Shown here piece after piece: positions 46,239 to 59,599 of a stretch of DNA of 64,000 bases. How positions within the stretch are numbered: the stretch's first letter is position 1; each line of letters starts with the position of its first letter. The notes under the pieces were generated by a model. The model was not told where the DNA came from. It worked only from the letters and a program-made list of their open reading frames with translations, and did not search any database. Source of the stretch: Tetragonia tetragonoides (taxonomy: Eukaryota; Streptophyta; Magnoliopsida; Caryophyllales; Aizoaceae); contig CM076148.1 in NCBI GenBank assembly GCA_038025085.1, positions 38,709,691-38,773,690 of the forward strand. The letters are read 5' to 3'. Made by a program: the position numbers and the translations under genes.

Positions 46239-49200
46239 ATGAGCGACGGCGGCGGAGACAGCTCATCGGAAAACTCCTCCTCTACCGCCGCCGTGGACGG
46301 CGGTGGTCCACCGGTGGCGCCACCACCAGCTGCGTCGAAACAGAAAGAGAAAGCGCGTGTGAGCAAGACGTCAGCGATTCTATGGCACGCGCATCAAAAC
46401 GACGCGGTTGCAGTGAAGAAGCTTCTAGAAGAAGATCCGTCGCTTGTGAATGCTAGGGATTATGATAATCGAACGCCTCTTCATGTTGCTTCGCTTCATG
46501 GTTGGGTTGATGTTGCCAAATGTTTGATTGAATTTAAGGCTGATGTCAACGCTCAAGATCGCTGGAGAAATACTGTAATTCAGTTTTCTCTCTCTCTCTT
46601 GCTCATTATGATTGATGGAATTTAATTTGAGTTAAATTGATGAAATGTGGTTTGTTAGATTAGGGATTTGGAATGTTTGAAATTGATGATGGAATTTGTT
46701 AATAAAGGATAGAAAGGAATTTAATGGAAGGTGTTTGGATTAATTTGGGGATTTTACTATTTAGCTGAGCCTTTTTAGTTGCATTAATTATTTGTTGTAA
46801 AAGAAACTATATTAAATTTGATTTTTAGTGAGGTTAATTAGTTAGTTATTTTATGAAGCAATTTTGTTCCATTTTCTTTAATTTAATAGAAGTTGTTTGG
46901 ATTAAATTTAGGGATTTTAGTTTAGCTATTATAGTTTGACCAATCATTTTGTTCTTGCAAGAAACTACATTTGATTCAATGCTTCAAATAATTAATAGTA
47001 TTAGTTTGGTTAGTTTAAGAACTAGGAGTCTAGGACCCAATCAATCTTGTTTAATTCTCTTTCTTTTTTCTCCCTTTTTTTTTGGGGGGGGGGGGGGTAT
47101 GATGCACGTCCAATTGCTGTCAGTGTTCCTTTTCTTACATATTTTTGCACTGTTGTAGTATTTCTTTTATTGGAAAGTTGAAGATCTTTCCCTTAATAGG
47201 TTCTGGAACAGATTTAAGTGATTTTCTTGTTACTTGATGTGAATTACTTCCCTAAATAGCTTCTGGGGCAAGAGCAAGTGAGCTTCTTGTTACATGATGA
47301 TTTATGTGTAATCAAAGTGATTCTTGAAGGGGAGACTACATATACTAGTGGAGGACGACAATTATATATATGTTGGTTTCAACTTTGAACCAATACTTTT
47401 GTTTCTAAGTTAATGTCTTCTAAATGAACTTGATATTGTCACCTGAGAAGGTGTAATTGAAATGACATTCTGACAAAGGAGACTATTACTTTGTTGCTCC
47501 CTAATACAGAGAACTAATATTCGTATTTGGAATTACCAACTTTTATTGTTTCTCCGGTCCCCACCCCTTGTGAAATGTGTGCCAGAATAATCTGTTCCAG
47601 AATATGGTTCTTGCTATGGATACAGTTTGGAGTGCTGCATGACTGAGATGATACCAGTATATGTCAAGGAAAGCTCAACATATGACCTTTTGCTATAGAC
47701 TGATGAACATTAACAATTTAACATTGCCCCAGTGACTTGAAAGAGCCTCCCGCCAAAGCAGGGGGTAGAGAGGTGGGGTCGGATTTACACAGACCTTCCT
47801 CTGTTTCTTAGGGAGGATGCTTCCATTTTGACCCTTGACCCTATACTCATCGACCATCTGCAGCTTCCCAATAAGTAAGGAGTGTAGGCAGTTTGATGAA
47901 CCATTTTGATTTAGTCCATTATTTTCCAAAGCCAGAGAGTAGTGGATCTTTTTGGCTCCATGAGTACTATATGAAGATTAACCTACCTCGAAGAAAAGTT
48001 CATTATTTTGCATAGGTTTATTATTGTTAGTGCTGTTCTTGTTATTTAGTGGCGGCTATCTAAATATTTACTACAAGTAGTGAAACATTAGGCTTTGGAG
48101 AGAGAATTTAGGATCGTGTATGATGAAGTCCTGGACCACATTCTCAAGCCTCATGGGCATTGCATGTTATTCTATGCTCATAATGTTATTATGCCCTTTT
48201 AGCTGTTTGTCTACTTATTTCTCCCAATAACAAGTTAGTTTGCAACCAATGATATATTTTCACTCTATTACAGCCTCTAGCTGACGCAGAAGGAGCTAAA
48301 AAACACGGGATGATAGAGCTCTTAAAGACCTATGGTGGTTTGTCTTATGTAAGTTCCATTTTGATAGTTATATGATAACTTTGGTTATATGTACTGGCTA
48401 ACTCTGAATGTTTTTTCTTTTGGAGGTGTGTATTGTGTTTCTTCCTGATTGTTCAGTTAGTCGTTGCTGCATGCACCACGGCTCTTTTAATTTTTCGTGT
48501 TTGGTACTCCACAATGTCAGTAGCTGATAGCTATAAATTTATAGTCCTCTGCCATAAAATGAAATTCTAACCTATCTGACATGGGCGTGCGATGATTGTG
48601 GGACTCATGAGAACTGACTAAGATTGTATCTTAAGTTGTTTTTCTGTGATATTTGACAATCACATTTACACCCAAGCTGTTCAATAAAGCCAATTTGATT
48701 TACGCCTTGCATAAGACATGAACATGCAAAGTTGTAAACATGGTTTCCTTTAATTACTTTTCAGTGTTTTGGTTTATTGCCTTTGCTTTATCTGGTTGCA
48801 TATTATACATGTCCTGTGTTTATGTTTGCATGTGCTGTGTGTGATTCTGCAGGGACAAAATGGGAGCCATTTTGAGCCAAAGCCTGTTCCACCGCCTCTG
48901 CCAAACAAGTGTGACTGGGAAATTGACCCTTCTGAGCTGGACTTCTCAAATTCAGCAATGATTGGGAAGGTAATGGCTTTATGTCTTGGAATTGTTGTTA
49001 AACAGCTTCATTTATCTTGATATGATTCTTCCTCCTCAGTAGTTTCAGTATGATGTGAAGATTGATTTCATCGACTTTGACTTCGACATTTAGAATCATC
49101 TCAATTCCCCAAATTGTTTTTGATAAAAAAAAAGTTTACTGGTTAGTCCGATCTGTGCCTGAGCAACCTTCACTGAGAAGTGAATAACACTCGAGAAAGT

Positions 49201-52200
49201 AAATCATGAGGTGGAAAAGGGAAAAAGGGGGTGGTCATTCCATGGGATTAAAAGGCAGAGAAAACAAGCGTATGAAACTTTACGATCCTCCAACTTCTGG
49301 TTATTTAGATGCATTTACTATCAGTTTTTTTGGTCATTTCATCGACTCGGATGCTTTTTGCTGCCTATGCTTTTTAAGATGGTGACTAACGGTGTACCTT
49401 AAACGACTTGCTCTGATAGATGTCTTTGGTAATAACTTTGCTTTTGCAGGGCTCGTTTGGCGAAATCTTGAAAGCCTATTGGCGAGGTACTCCAGTTGCA
49501 GTCAAACGCATACTTCCATCTCTTTCAGACGACAGATTGGTCATGTAAGATCCATTTTCTAACATATCCTTCAAATTCTTCACTATATGCTTGAAAGTGG
49601 TGTTTTATTTGCAAGTGTTTGCAGTTTGAATGCAAAATCTTTTAAAGTAAGGCCTCGTTTACTAGCTTACAATCAAATGTAATGCAATGCAATTATTTTG
49701 TAGAGTAAATGTGGGGTGAAAAGTGAAGGAGTGAGAGGAGAGGGATGGGAAAAGTGGGGTTGATTGCATCATTCAATGTAATCAAATTACTCAACTTTTC
49801 CCATGTAACGGTGATTACTTTGAGTGATGTAATCAACTTTACTTTTCCCATCTCCTTCCTTCCCCTCCTTCATTTTCCACCTCACAACTACCTTATAAAA
49901 TGATTGCATTGCAAGCATTTGATTGCAAGCTAGTAAACACCACCTAACTTTTGAGTGGTATAGAACTTGGTTTTAAGTTGACCGTGTGTTTGAAACAATT
50001 TAAGCACTTCTCTTTCATGGTTATGTGAAACCCTTCTTAATTTTCTCATCACTTTTCCTTGTTCAGTCAGGATTTCAGGCATGAGGTCATTTTACTGGTG
50101 AAGCTTCGTCACCCTAATATCGTTCAGTTCCTTGGAGCTGTTACCGAAAAGAAGCCCTTGATGTTGATCACTGAGTATTTACGAGGGGTATATTGATGCA
50201 TATTTCAGCTACAGTGATCCTAATTTACAATGGATTGATTCTGTACTTGATTTTTTAGCTGGTTTATCTAAGTTGATTATTCTTATCAGTATCTCCGTGT
50301 TCTTGCAGGGTGATCTACATCAGTACCTTAAAGAAAAGGGGGCTCTTAGTCCTTCAACAGCTGTAAATTTTGCATTGGACATTGCGAGGTATCCTGGGGA
50401 CTATGGAAATCTATTATGCTTCTCAAATTTTGTTAATAGCATAACAGATAATTCTATGCAAGCTAAGATTTTGAGAAAATTGCGATGGGGCAAAATGCTT
50501 CTAACATATGTTTATGAGTAGAATCAGCTGGTAGAATTTCAAGCATCGGGTGGTAACTCTGGGCGGAAATAGATGTTAAGAAAATTCAACACAACTTTAT
50601 TAGGAATCTGCTGCTTTGAGCAGTTTTCTCTTATGTTGCGTTAAATACCTTATTTCAGTAGGACTCAATTGGTCGCTTTGTTCTACTGTGGATTTGGACG
50701 TTAAGTTGAAGTTTTAAATGGAAAAGTGGAAAACTCTTATTCTGACTGACTAGGGTACCACTTTGGCTTCTGTATTGGTTCTGTTTGTACAGATATAAAC
50801 AATCATGACATCTTACATGCGAAAGCTGATTTACATATTACAAGTGTCATCCTTATTTGAAGTTTATTCTTGTTGATATTCTCTTAAAGCTTATGCAAGA
50901 CAAGTCAAGTTCCACACTGCATACCCCATACATTTCCTATATCCACCACTACCTTGTATTCCCTTAGATGTTGGTATTACGTTACACTGTGGTTAGATTT
51001 AGCTCAGTTTATGCTTTTCTTTGCTTCTAATTTGATAACCCTGCTAATATAATGTTCCACTTTTCCCAGAGGAATGGCTTATCTTCATAATGAGCCTAAT
51101 GTCATAATCCACCGAGATTTAAAACCAAGGTTAGTAAAGTTATCTTTTTTCTCCTTTTTCTCTAATCCTTTATTCTCTATTGTGGGGTAGGGAATTAGGG
51201 ATGGCTGCACTTACTGTAGAAAGCTTTAAGATGTGGATATATAAATCTCTGTAATTGCACTGCTTTCAACTCCATGCTCAGGAAAATGTGGCTGACAGCT
51301 GTAGTTTTTCTTGTTTACCTTATTGGCAACAATTTCAGGAATGTTCTTCTAGTCAACGCCAATGCAGATCATTTAAAAGTTGGAGATTTTGGATTAAGCA
51401 AGCTCATAAGGGTTCAACATGCTCATGACGTGTACAAAATGACTGGTGAAACAGGAAGCTGTGAGTGATCATTGTACATCTGACTTGAATGGAATATTTT
51501 ATTGTGTATTTGTACTTAATATTCCCTCTTCTTTTGATTGAAGACCGATATATGGCTCCTGAGGTTTTTAAGCATCGGAAATATGACAAAAAGGTTGATG
51601 TTTTCTCCTTTGCCATGATCTTGTATGAGGTGAGCTAATTCTCATGACGTTGACTGGGAGTTTGAGGGCTTCAATTTTGTTTCTCAAAATTATTTGCAAC
51701 TTTTTCAGATGCTTGAGGGAGATCCTCCCATGTCGCATTATGAACCGTATGAGGCAGCAAAATATGTCGCTGAAGGACACAGACCTACTTTTAGATCCAA
51801 AGGATTCACCCCTGAATTGAAAGAGTAAGTTTAACTATCAATGTACTTTTTCTTCTTTCAACAAGTTTGATCTTTTAAATGTCCTGTTCTTGGACATATA
51901 AACATTGGTCTATTCTCTTGTATGTCCTGATTATGTTTTGTTAAGGTTGATTATTATTTGATAACTTCATCTTGGATAGTTACTGAACCTATTACCTAAG
52001 CTACACAGCTTATTGTTGGACCCTGTTTTGAAGCCTATATATATCCAAAGCTGATGTCTGACCAGATGATTCTTAATAAAGAACAATGCTATATCCCTGT
52101 ATTTAATCTCCTTTTCTCTAGGGGTAGTGGGTTGGAGGTGGTAGAGTACTTTTTTGCTTTCAGTAACACCATGATGGAACCAAAATGCATCATCTCTTTT

Positions 52201-52705
52201 TTTGCTTTAGCAGATGATGGCATAGCAAATGCTGATGAATGTTGACCTAGAATTTGATAATTGTGGACATTATAACCTATGAGGGACCTGATGCTTGCTT
52301 CTACGTTTCCATTAATACCTTTAGGCCTTCTTTTTCTCTTCTTGAGAATCTTGACTTAAACTTGTGAAAGGAGTTGTGAGGGGGTGAACAACTACTAGTC
52401 CTTGTACTTCCACTATGCTGTTTACTTCTTTATGTATGGATGGAACCTATGTTGCTTCCATCGTTTGATGAAGCAAATTAAAGTATGTTTCTGATAGTAC
52501 TATCACCAGATTTGTATAATATGAGCAGTGCAGTTATTGAAATTATAGATTAATATCCTTGTTGCTCCTCAAATATAGGTTAACTGAGCAATGCTGGGCT
52601 GCTGATATGAACCAGAGGCCGTCATTCTTGGAGATACTCAAGAGACTTGACAAAATAAAGGAAAATCTCCCAACAGATCATCACTGGCACTTCTTTTCTG
52701 GATAA
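46239..52705 (+). CDS. VIK: VIK-type ankyrin-repeat protein kinase (ILK/Raf-like), 11 exons
   Basis: Exons: 46239-46574, 48274-48348, 48853-48969, 49450-49544, 50067-50187, 50309-50388, 51070-51129, 51339-51460, 51544-51629, 51709-51824, 52579-52705; total 444 residues (Arabidopsis VIK is about 438). After an acidic/Ala-Pro-rich start come ankyrin repeats (about 45-135: ILWHAHQND, DNRTPLHVASLHGWVDVAKCLI). The kinase domain has the Gly loop IGKGSFGE, the ATP lysine K195 (VAVKR), catalytic D291 in HRDLKPRN, DFG at 311-313 and YMAPEVF. All catalytic residues are present. The family is plant integrin-linked-kinase-like/Raf-related. VIK was described as a VH1/BRL2 interactor in vein development and a kinase acting on a tonoplast sugar transporter. 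Start chosen at MSDGGG; MTIM three codons earlier (46230) is an alternative. All introns are GT..AG. Intron 4 carries a Tourist-like MITE. Confidence 0.94.
47083..47098. repeat. Poly-G run in VIK-like intron 1
   Basis: A run of about 15 G directly after a T run. Homopolymers of this kind are prone to length error in reads, so the exact count is uncertain. Confidence 0.7.
49651..49944. mobile_element. Tourist-like MITE in VIK-like intron 4
   Basis: The left end GGCCTCGTTTACTAGCTTAC, then aatcaaatg, faces a right end reading GGTGGTGTTTACTAGCTTGC then aatcaaatg on the opposite strand. TAA flanks both sides (49648-49650 and 49945-49947), as expected for PIF/Harbinger. The arms remain complementary for about 55 bp, with more mirrored blocks inside (gattacattg..., cttttcccat). 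It lies wholly between the donor at 49545 and the acceptor at 50066, so it should be spliced out. Confidence 0.85.
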
Positions 52706-54218
52706 GACATGACACGCATTATATGGCTAGTACCTATGACTTGCTAGTTTTTGTTCCATTTGCGGTGATTATGCACGCTTTTCAGTGCAGGTGGTGATTC
52801 AAGTTACTTTCTTCACAGGCTTAATTATCACTGTCCATATGTGAAGTGAAACGTGTAACACATATCTTGATTTCCATTATTTCAACATTATTCTTGTTTC
52901 AATCTTGATAGGATTGTCACATTCGGGCCAAGATAACCTTGCTCGAAATTGTATGTTTCTGACTTCAAACCTCCATTTTGATTCGTCAATATTGGGGGCT
53001 TAGATTATAATGGGGTTGGTCTTGTGTATTTGTGATCTAGTTAATTCTTTTTAATGTACATCTTGTTTGTGCTCCCCTTTTTTTGTTCAAACACCTTGAA
53101 AGTTGTAGATCTCTTTTTGATAGGTATTGACAAGATAAGCGATTTTGACTTCGGAGACTCTATACTGTGTAATTGCGTACTCTGCTTCAACAGGTTGTCT
53201 TATTTCTTCAGTTAGCAACTTGGAAGGAGACACTTCTTTATACGAGGCATTTATCAGAGTACTAAACAGTGGGCGTGATTTTTCGGTAATGGGGAGTAAA
53301 GTTTTGTGCTGATATGTGTAGGTGGTTCTGTTAAGACTATTTGGTTAACTTCCATAGTTGAAGGATTTAGCGGCGAATCACAGGACACATTGCATTATGT
53401 TTTGACAGGCAAATTGGTTAAAGCAAAATGGGGTTGAGTATAAAAACACTGCAGACTGAAATCTCGGATGTGTTCTTGAAATATGGAGTATACAGTTGTC
53501 AGAACGAGTTAGCTACTAAGTTGATTCACAACTTGTGCTTGTAAATTGCCAAATTGGAGTCTGAAAACTGAATGTCTTTTTGACGAAGTAGCAATGGTCT
53601 TGGTATGTTCAGGCTTTGGGGTTCGCGGGACTGTCGTTCTTTTTTATGCTTAAAATTACGGATACAACTACTGCTGCATATAAGAACCAAACAAGGTGAT
53701 AATATTTGTGTTTTAGATCCAAGGCTTTACCAAATAGCGGAATGTGCTCCTCGAGTTGATTGTAAGGTGTTTTCAGTGTTGGCATGCTGGCCAAACTGAC
53801 TAATAGTTCTGAATGGAAAATAGTTCCATAATCCTTTCCCCCTCTCTGCTACACTTATTTCCCTATGTGCTAAAGACAGAAATCAGCAACTGGCACCAAC
53901 ACTCAATTCACGAAGCTAGTCAAAAATAGAGCAGCTATCACATCTGGTAGTGGTCGAGAGGACAAACGCCGCACGTCATTTCTAGATACTATCAAATTGT
54001 GTATTTCAAACAGTTTCCAACAACGAAAGGCATACCATTTCTGATCAAGAACTGGAATCAAAAGAACCGGATTGTGGAAAAAACGAAGAGTATATTCAAG
54101 GAGAAACATAAATATTCCTGCAGATTCACTACTTGATAGTATTCCTTTCAAGTAAATTTCACGGGCTCGGGAATTTTACAATGACACAAGTGATAACTAT
54201 TAAAGTTAGTCAACTAAA
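52706..54218. other. Intergenic between convergent VIK-like and p24-like genes
   Basis: Contains both presumed 3' UTRs. No conserved frame, RNA gene or transposon termini were recognised. Confidence 0.5.
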
Positions 54219-56744
54219 TTAAAGCAGCTTCTTCCTCTCAAAATAGCTCTTCAGGTGCCATACTTGCAAGCCTGCTACCGATAAGCAGACAAAAATTGAA
54301 AGGAAACTTAACCAAAACATTCTCGAGTTGGTTGCTCTGTTCAGATCTTGCATTTCTTCTTCCCTGGAAGTAATCAAAGGTCTATTAGTCATTTTGTAGA
54401 TAAAAAAGGTATACTAGTAAAAGCACATACATCCAGAGGGATCCAGTTAGGCATAGTTATCTATCTTTACAGTTTTCAAATGCTCATACTGGGAAATTTT
54501 GCTCCTCTATTATTTGCCAAAACTGTTTGCTTGGGAAGAGAAGGGGAACCTCACCTGTCTCGGAGGTAAAACATCTCCTCATGAATGGAGTTTATAGTAT
54601 CCATCAGCTTCTTCAATTCCAATTCCATGACCTGGTACAGAAATTTGTAGACAAGAGTAAACATACTGCTCAAACCCACCCCCTTGCATAAACTAAAGCA
54701 AAGCATGACAATTGAAATTTACTGCAAACATTGTAATTTACTAACAAGAGGCTCATTCTCACGCTACAGACGAAGAAAGGGCTGAGGACTCAGACTATAT
54801 ATAGTTGACAAAGTTCACATACTCATTTAAAAGTTTGGATTTATAAGGCAGTTAAACCTAGGGAAGAGCTACTTTACCTCATCAAACAGGAAGTTATTGA
54901 AAGTACACAGCAACGGGTATGTAGAACCCAGTAAGTCCACATTAAACTGACCTCACTCACTAACCCCAAAAAAGAAAAGAGAAAGGAAAACCATTAAAAG
55001 AGAAAACCTCAAACCTGCTTATTCAGTCGCCACAACATGCTTGCATTCCATTTCTACCAATAAATCCTCAAAACTGTACTATGAATATCTATCTCATAAT
55101 TGCCCGTCATCGAAAGACAACGTACTGTTCTAACTATGCAAAGAAGCTGGTAGACCTTCTCGCCACTCTTCTCTTGCCGCACCAAGATCTAACCCTTCTG
55201 CCCACACCCTCACTAGACCTTCTCTCATGTTATGTACATCCATGAGAAGCGTATTGTTCATTGCTTAGTTCCCAAGTGTATGGATCATAGATTTCAATTT
55301 CAAAAACAACACAAGAGGCATACAAGATACAATAACATTCTCAATTTACCCCCAAGTCAAACATAAGGACAGGACAAATGACACAATTCAAGCATCGAAG
55401 CTCATGGTTGGTCGGAGACCCTACAAACTACAATGACCTTCACAATTATTCTCCAAAACTGAAGTCTTCAGCTCACAAAACCTTCTTCATCCTCAAATCC
55501 TCAATTTTTCGAGTGATGACACACAATGATTAATATTCCACACCCAGCTCAAAGTTCACCTCATAAGCCATAACAACCCAAAATTTGCCAATACAAATTC
55601 AGTTGAGATAAGTAAACAGAAAACGGCTTTTTCAGTTGGATGAAAGGCCCCTTGATCAACCCAATACAGGACCTTGGATTTAACATATTGCCAAGGAAGC
55701 AGGGAGCAAGCTAAACCAAAGATCCCCCCCCCCCCACACACACACACTCACACCAGAAAAAAAGACCACTGAGTTCTATATGTGGAATTCGAACACACAA
55801 GCTAATAGTTGCAGGTCAGAGGCCCTTCAAAACGACAATAAGCCACTAACTTGATCTCCAAAACTGAAAACTTCAGCTCAAGAAACCCTATTCATCCTTA
55901 ATTCCCAGTGCAATACATTCAATGTTTGTTGCCCACACCCAGCTCAAAATTCACAATATATATCCTAACAGATTCAACCTCTACAAATTACAAGACATGC
56001 AAATTATCAAACTGTATAAAATTAGCATCAATTAATGAAAACAAAAAAGGAGCAAAACTTACATCAACGGAGCCCTTCTTGACAACCTCACCCCAATCCT
56101 TAGCAGCAACACCCGTCTTCCAATCCAAATCAACCGTCACCGTAACCGGTGGATTATGTTCAGCAGACCAAAAACACGCCATATAATCTCCTGATTCACC
56201 CGCTGTAAACGCAAATTGCCCTGCTTCTACATTATCCCCGTGATGATAATTGTTCCCATGAGCTGATGTCACCTGCCAAAACCATCAAAATTAAGGTTTT
56301 TTCCCTTCTTTTTTAGGATAAAGTTGACCACCCCACCAACAAATCCAATAAAAATTAGGGTTTTTTCTTCCTTCCTAAAAACAAATTGACCACCTTACAA
56401 ACAAATCCAATCAAAATTAGGGTTTTTTCTTCCTTTCTCATAACAAATTGACCACCTAACCCACATATACAATCAAAATTAGGGTTTTTTAATTGAAGAT
56501 CTCAAATTAATAAAAAAAAACATACCCTCACGGTGAGTTTGTGAGTATCGGGCAATGGAATTCCTTCATTAGGATTTACGACGTGGTATTTTCCGACGGT
56601 CATGGCATTGACTTTGATATCTTCTGCGATGCATTTTGTATTGCCTGATTGAAGATCGAATCTTAGGGATTGCGATAGCCCTAACAAAAACCCTAGAATT
56701 ACGAAAATTGATAGTGATCTTTGAAAGATCACGGCTTTAGCCAT
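54219..56744 (-). CDS. p24-delta family cargo receptor (EMP24/GOLD domain), 4 exons
   Basis: Minus-strand exons 56744-56526, 56272-56063, 54631-54555 and 54363-54219 give 216 residues. A signal peptide (about 1-26, SIFVILGFLLGLSQS) precedes the GOLD domain beginning LRFDLQSGNTKCIAEDI. C38 and C106 (YMACFW) are the family's paired cysteines. A coiled-coil stretch follows (VMELELKKLMDTINSIHEEMFYLRDREEEMQDLN). One membrane segment (about 186-205) leads to the short tail SYFERKKLL. The terminal KKLL is a COPI-binding dilysine signal for Golgi-to-ER retrieval. p24 proteins shuttle between ER and Golgi as cargo receptors, including for GPI-anchored proteins. The TM, tail and KKxx end point to the delta subfamily. 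Phases match at every junction and no defects are visible. Confidence 0.93.
55727..55748. repeat. Poly-C and (CA)n run in p24 intron
   Basis: About 12 consecutive C followed by a short CA repeat, inside the intron between exons 2 and 3. It is of interest only as a length-variable tract. Confidence 0.7.
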
Positions 56745-57292
56745 TGATTATTTGATTCTCTCTCTCTATTACAGCTGAATTTGGGTTTGGCGTGGATTTC
56801 GCAGTCGATTTAGAGAGAGACGGTGAAGAGAGAGAGAGAGAATGGGTAGAGGTGACCGTGAGAAAGAGAGTCAAAGGAAAGGAACGAGTTTATGTTTTAT
56901 TTTTGTGAAACATGTTTTATTTTTAGGAGATGTGATTGGATATGAGATGCATGTGACCTTATGTGGCATTTTGCTATTGGATTAAATTACGTTCTTTTTT
57001 TGTTTTTTTTTTTTTTTAATTTTGTGCAATTTTAAAAGTCTGTTGGTGTTTATGTAAGGATTTTGAAGGAGATTTGACTTTCCAGTTCAGATTGACAAAT
57101 GTGGTTAGTTTAAGCAGCTAAGAACTCTTGGCATGAATCTAATTGCAAGAATGAGTTAAAAATATTAAATTAAAAAAAAGGCTTCTTAATTTATTTACCT
57201 TTTAAAATGGTAGAATTATTACTGATAGCACTAGAAATTAGTGACAGTAATGATCAAGCTTCCAATAGTTGTACAAAATTAACAAATGCAAA
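56745..57292. other. p24-like promoter and leader region, AT-rich flank
   Basis: The first ~110 bp upstream of the minus-strand start contain gagagaga-type tracts (CT-rich on the coding strand), typical of a leader. The rest is AT-rich with no recognised features. Confidence 0.45.
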
Positions 57293-57770
57293 TTTTTTTT
57301 TTTTTTTTTTTTTGGTGAATAGACGAAATATTAACATAGTTAGCTCAAATTACAAATTCGAGGGAACATAGTCCCTAAAATAAGCCGCTTGGTAAGCATT
57401 TCTAGCCTGCGTATAGGGCACATATTTAAACACAGTTGTCTTGAACATTTCTTGGTTGTCGTTCGTATGCTCCATCTTGCATGTCTCCATCTCCGCTATC
57501 AGCTCCCTACACAAATTAACAGTATGCGTGAGTTGGTTCTTGTAATTAACTGGATGGTTCAGCTAAGTGACCGCTGTCATGGAATCCATTTGCATCACAA
57601 TTTTAGACCATCCTTCTCTTTTGGTCATTTCCAGCCCCATTTTGGCACCCCAAAGCTCCGCCAGCAAGGGTTCCATTTTCCCTAAGCTTTGTTGGAAGCT
57701 CACAATCCATTTGCAAAATTTAACATACCATATATTTAAGTTATATTTGGTATGTCCCCTCAAACAAAAA
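57293..57770 (-). pseudogene. LINE 3'-end remnant: RNase H-like fragment with A-tail
   Basis: Minus-strand translation of 57563-57763 contains PLLAELWGAKMGLEMTKREG followed by IVMQMDSMTAVT. This matches the AELWAxxxGLxxAxxxG...ESDS block of plant LINE RNase H-like domains. Frame breaks follow; downstream pieces such as CKMEHTND resemble the next domain segment in another frame. A T run at 57293-57313 is the A-tail in minus orientation. It is 5'-truncated and non-functional. Confidence 0.75.
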
Positions 57771-59599
57771 ATTATAGTTGGTATGCATTTTTGTAGAGAT
57801 TTTTATGAGCTTTAGCTTTTACTACCTAAATATAAAGTTTTATCCTAATCTAAAGCTACTCATACATTTTAGGGTCATAAGTGTCCAATTTTAACACACC
57901 TAATAGAGTTACAACTAAACACGCTTGGAGTCGAGGCATGCTATAAACGAAGAAAGTCAAGTTCCATGTCAAAGTCATTAGTAAGGCATTACCACTCTTT
58001 GTAAACCCATTAATGATTTTAATTTTTTTTGTTAATTTTTAGTTTAGGCTTCCTGCAACACGTACCTTCTAAATGTATCATCCTTCTTCATCATCTAATT
58101 CAAATGAACACATCCGTATCCACGTCAAGGCCTCAAGGGTATCATGCTCGGATGCTCTGTATGTTAACTCACTACAAGGAGCAACCCAAAGTTGAATGGT
58201 TATCATTTTGTTTTTTCATTATTAGAATATTATACTTTTAAAAGATGTCATCAACATTTGAGGTTCTTGCACCTTTCAATATATTTTACGTATTCTGTGA
58301 GCACTCCCATGAACCATGTCCTAAGTCATGACCCTCATGGAGGAGTTAGATGCGAGTGGAGGAGTTAGTCGTGAGATGTGCGACGCAACAATAAGGAATT
58401 GAACCTGAGACTATGAACGCTTCTTCTCCTTTTCTTCGAACTCAAACTCGCGCGCCTCTTGGTACTACTCTTATAGTTTCGCCCTTTGTCACTACGCCAT
58501 ATGCCTCAGGGGCACCTTTCAATATCTTTTTATTGCTCTTTTTTATTGCATTTTGAAGAGAGTAGAATAGTAGAGAGAAAACATATATTCTCTTAATTCC
58601 TGGCTAGTGGCATCAAAATCACAAAGAATTCAAATTGAAGACATTAAAGAATCTAACTGGTTGATCGACGACATCTGACAATTTACTCCTGACGATCCAA
58701 GAGAAGATATAAGATGGGCTGATACCATGAGTGAGGGGGACAAGAAACACAGAAAAGAAGTTGAAGAGAGAGTGGAAGAAGTGAAGAAGTCACACTATCC
58801 ATCAAGAAGCTACACACTGTAAGCAGGACATGGACTTCCGAGGGCACGAGGAGATGTACTCTGAACGAACCTGGTGGAGTAATGGATTTTGAGGAAGATA
58901 GAGTGCGACCTAAGAGGAGGCGGCATCCATTACATTGAAGGGTGGGCGATGGGAATGGTTCTGAGGTGACTTTGCTGGTTTTGGTCAGTGGCAAACTGCG
59001 GGAGATTCCTGCTTTCGGTGATGATCCACCTCCTTGGCTTTGGACCATTGTCACTGCTGTTTAAGCTTTGCAACTCCGAATCCCTTGAAACTGCCATTAT
59101 TCATTGGAATTTCGAGGTGGATCATTGGATTGTAAATAGTCTTAGACTCTTAGCTGAATATTTTAGCTGTTTTTGATTGATTTGTTGACCAGCCGGTGTA
59201 GTTATAGCAAGCCGATGTGAGCTTATTGCATTAACAACATCATAAAGTAAGGTTGAGGACTTCTCACAAAGTTACAGATACACCACCCAGTAAGAACAAC
59301 TCCAGCCACCACAATAGGTTACTAGCTGCCAAACTATTGATGCAGATACAGACATGCCAAAGTTTGAGGCTATTATGAACTAGAAAACTAGACTGAATAA
59401 AGTCAATTAATCGGCAAACTAAAAACTAATTACTAAAAGTAAAAAGAATCACAGAAAAGAAGTACAATATAATAAAAATAGAAACAGTCTGAAACACTTT
59501 TATTTCTCTCCAGCCAGAGTACATAAACAGCATATTTTCTTCACCAAAGCACGAGCTGACTTCCCTTTGGTACTTTGCAGCAACTATTGCCATTCTTGA
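57771..59599. other. Intergenic/repeat-derived DNA, no recognised gene
   Basis: Contains short frames, including a 123-codon minus-strand frame at 58683-59054 with no recognisable domain. At 58716-58727 the plus strand reads ctgataccatga, the complement of a tggtatcag string that resembles a copia-type primer-binding site. No LTR pair or gag/pol coding was found, so this is not annotated as an LTR element. Confidence 0.4.

Noticed and set aside
58683..59054. 123-codon minus-strand frame near a copia-like primer-binding string
   Set aside because: No gag, protease or integrase motif and no LTR pair were seen; the primer-site resemblance is short and could be chance.
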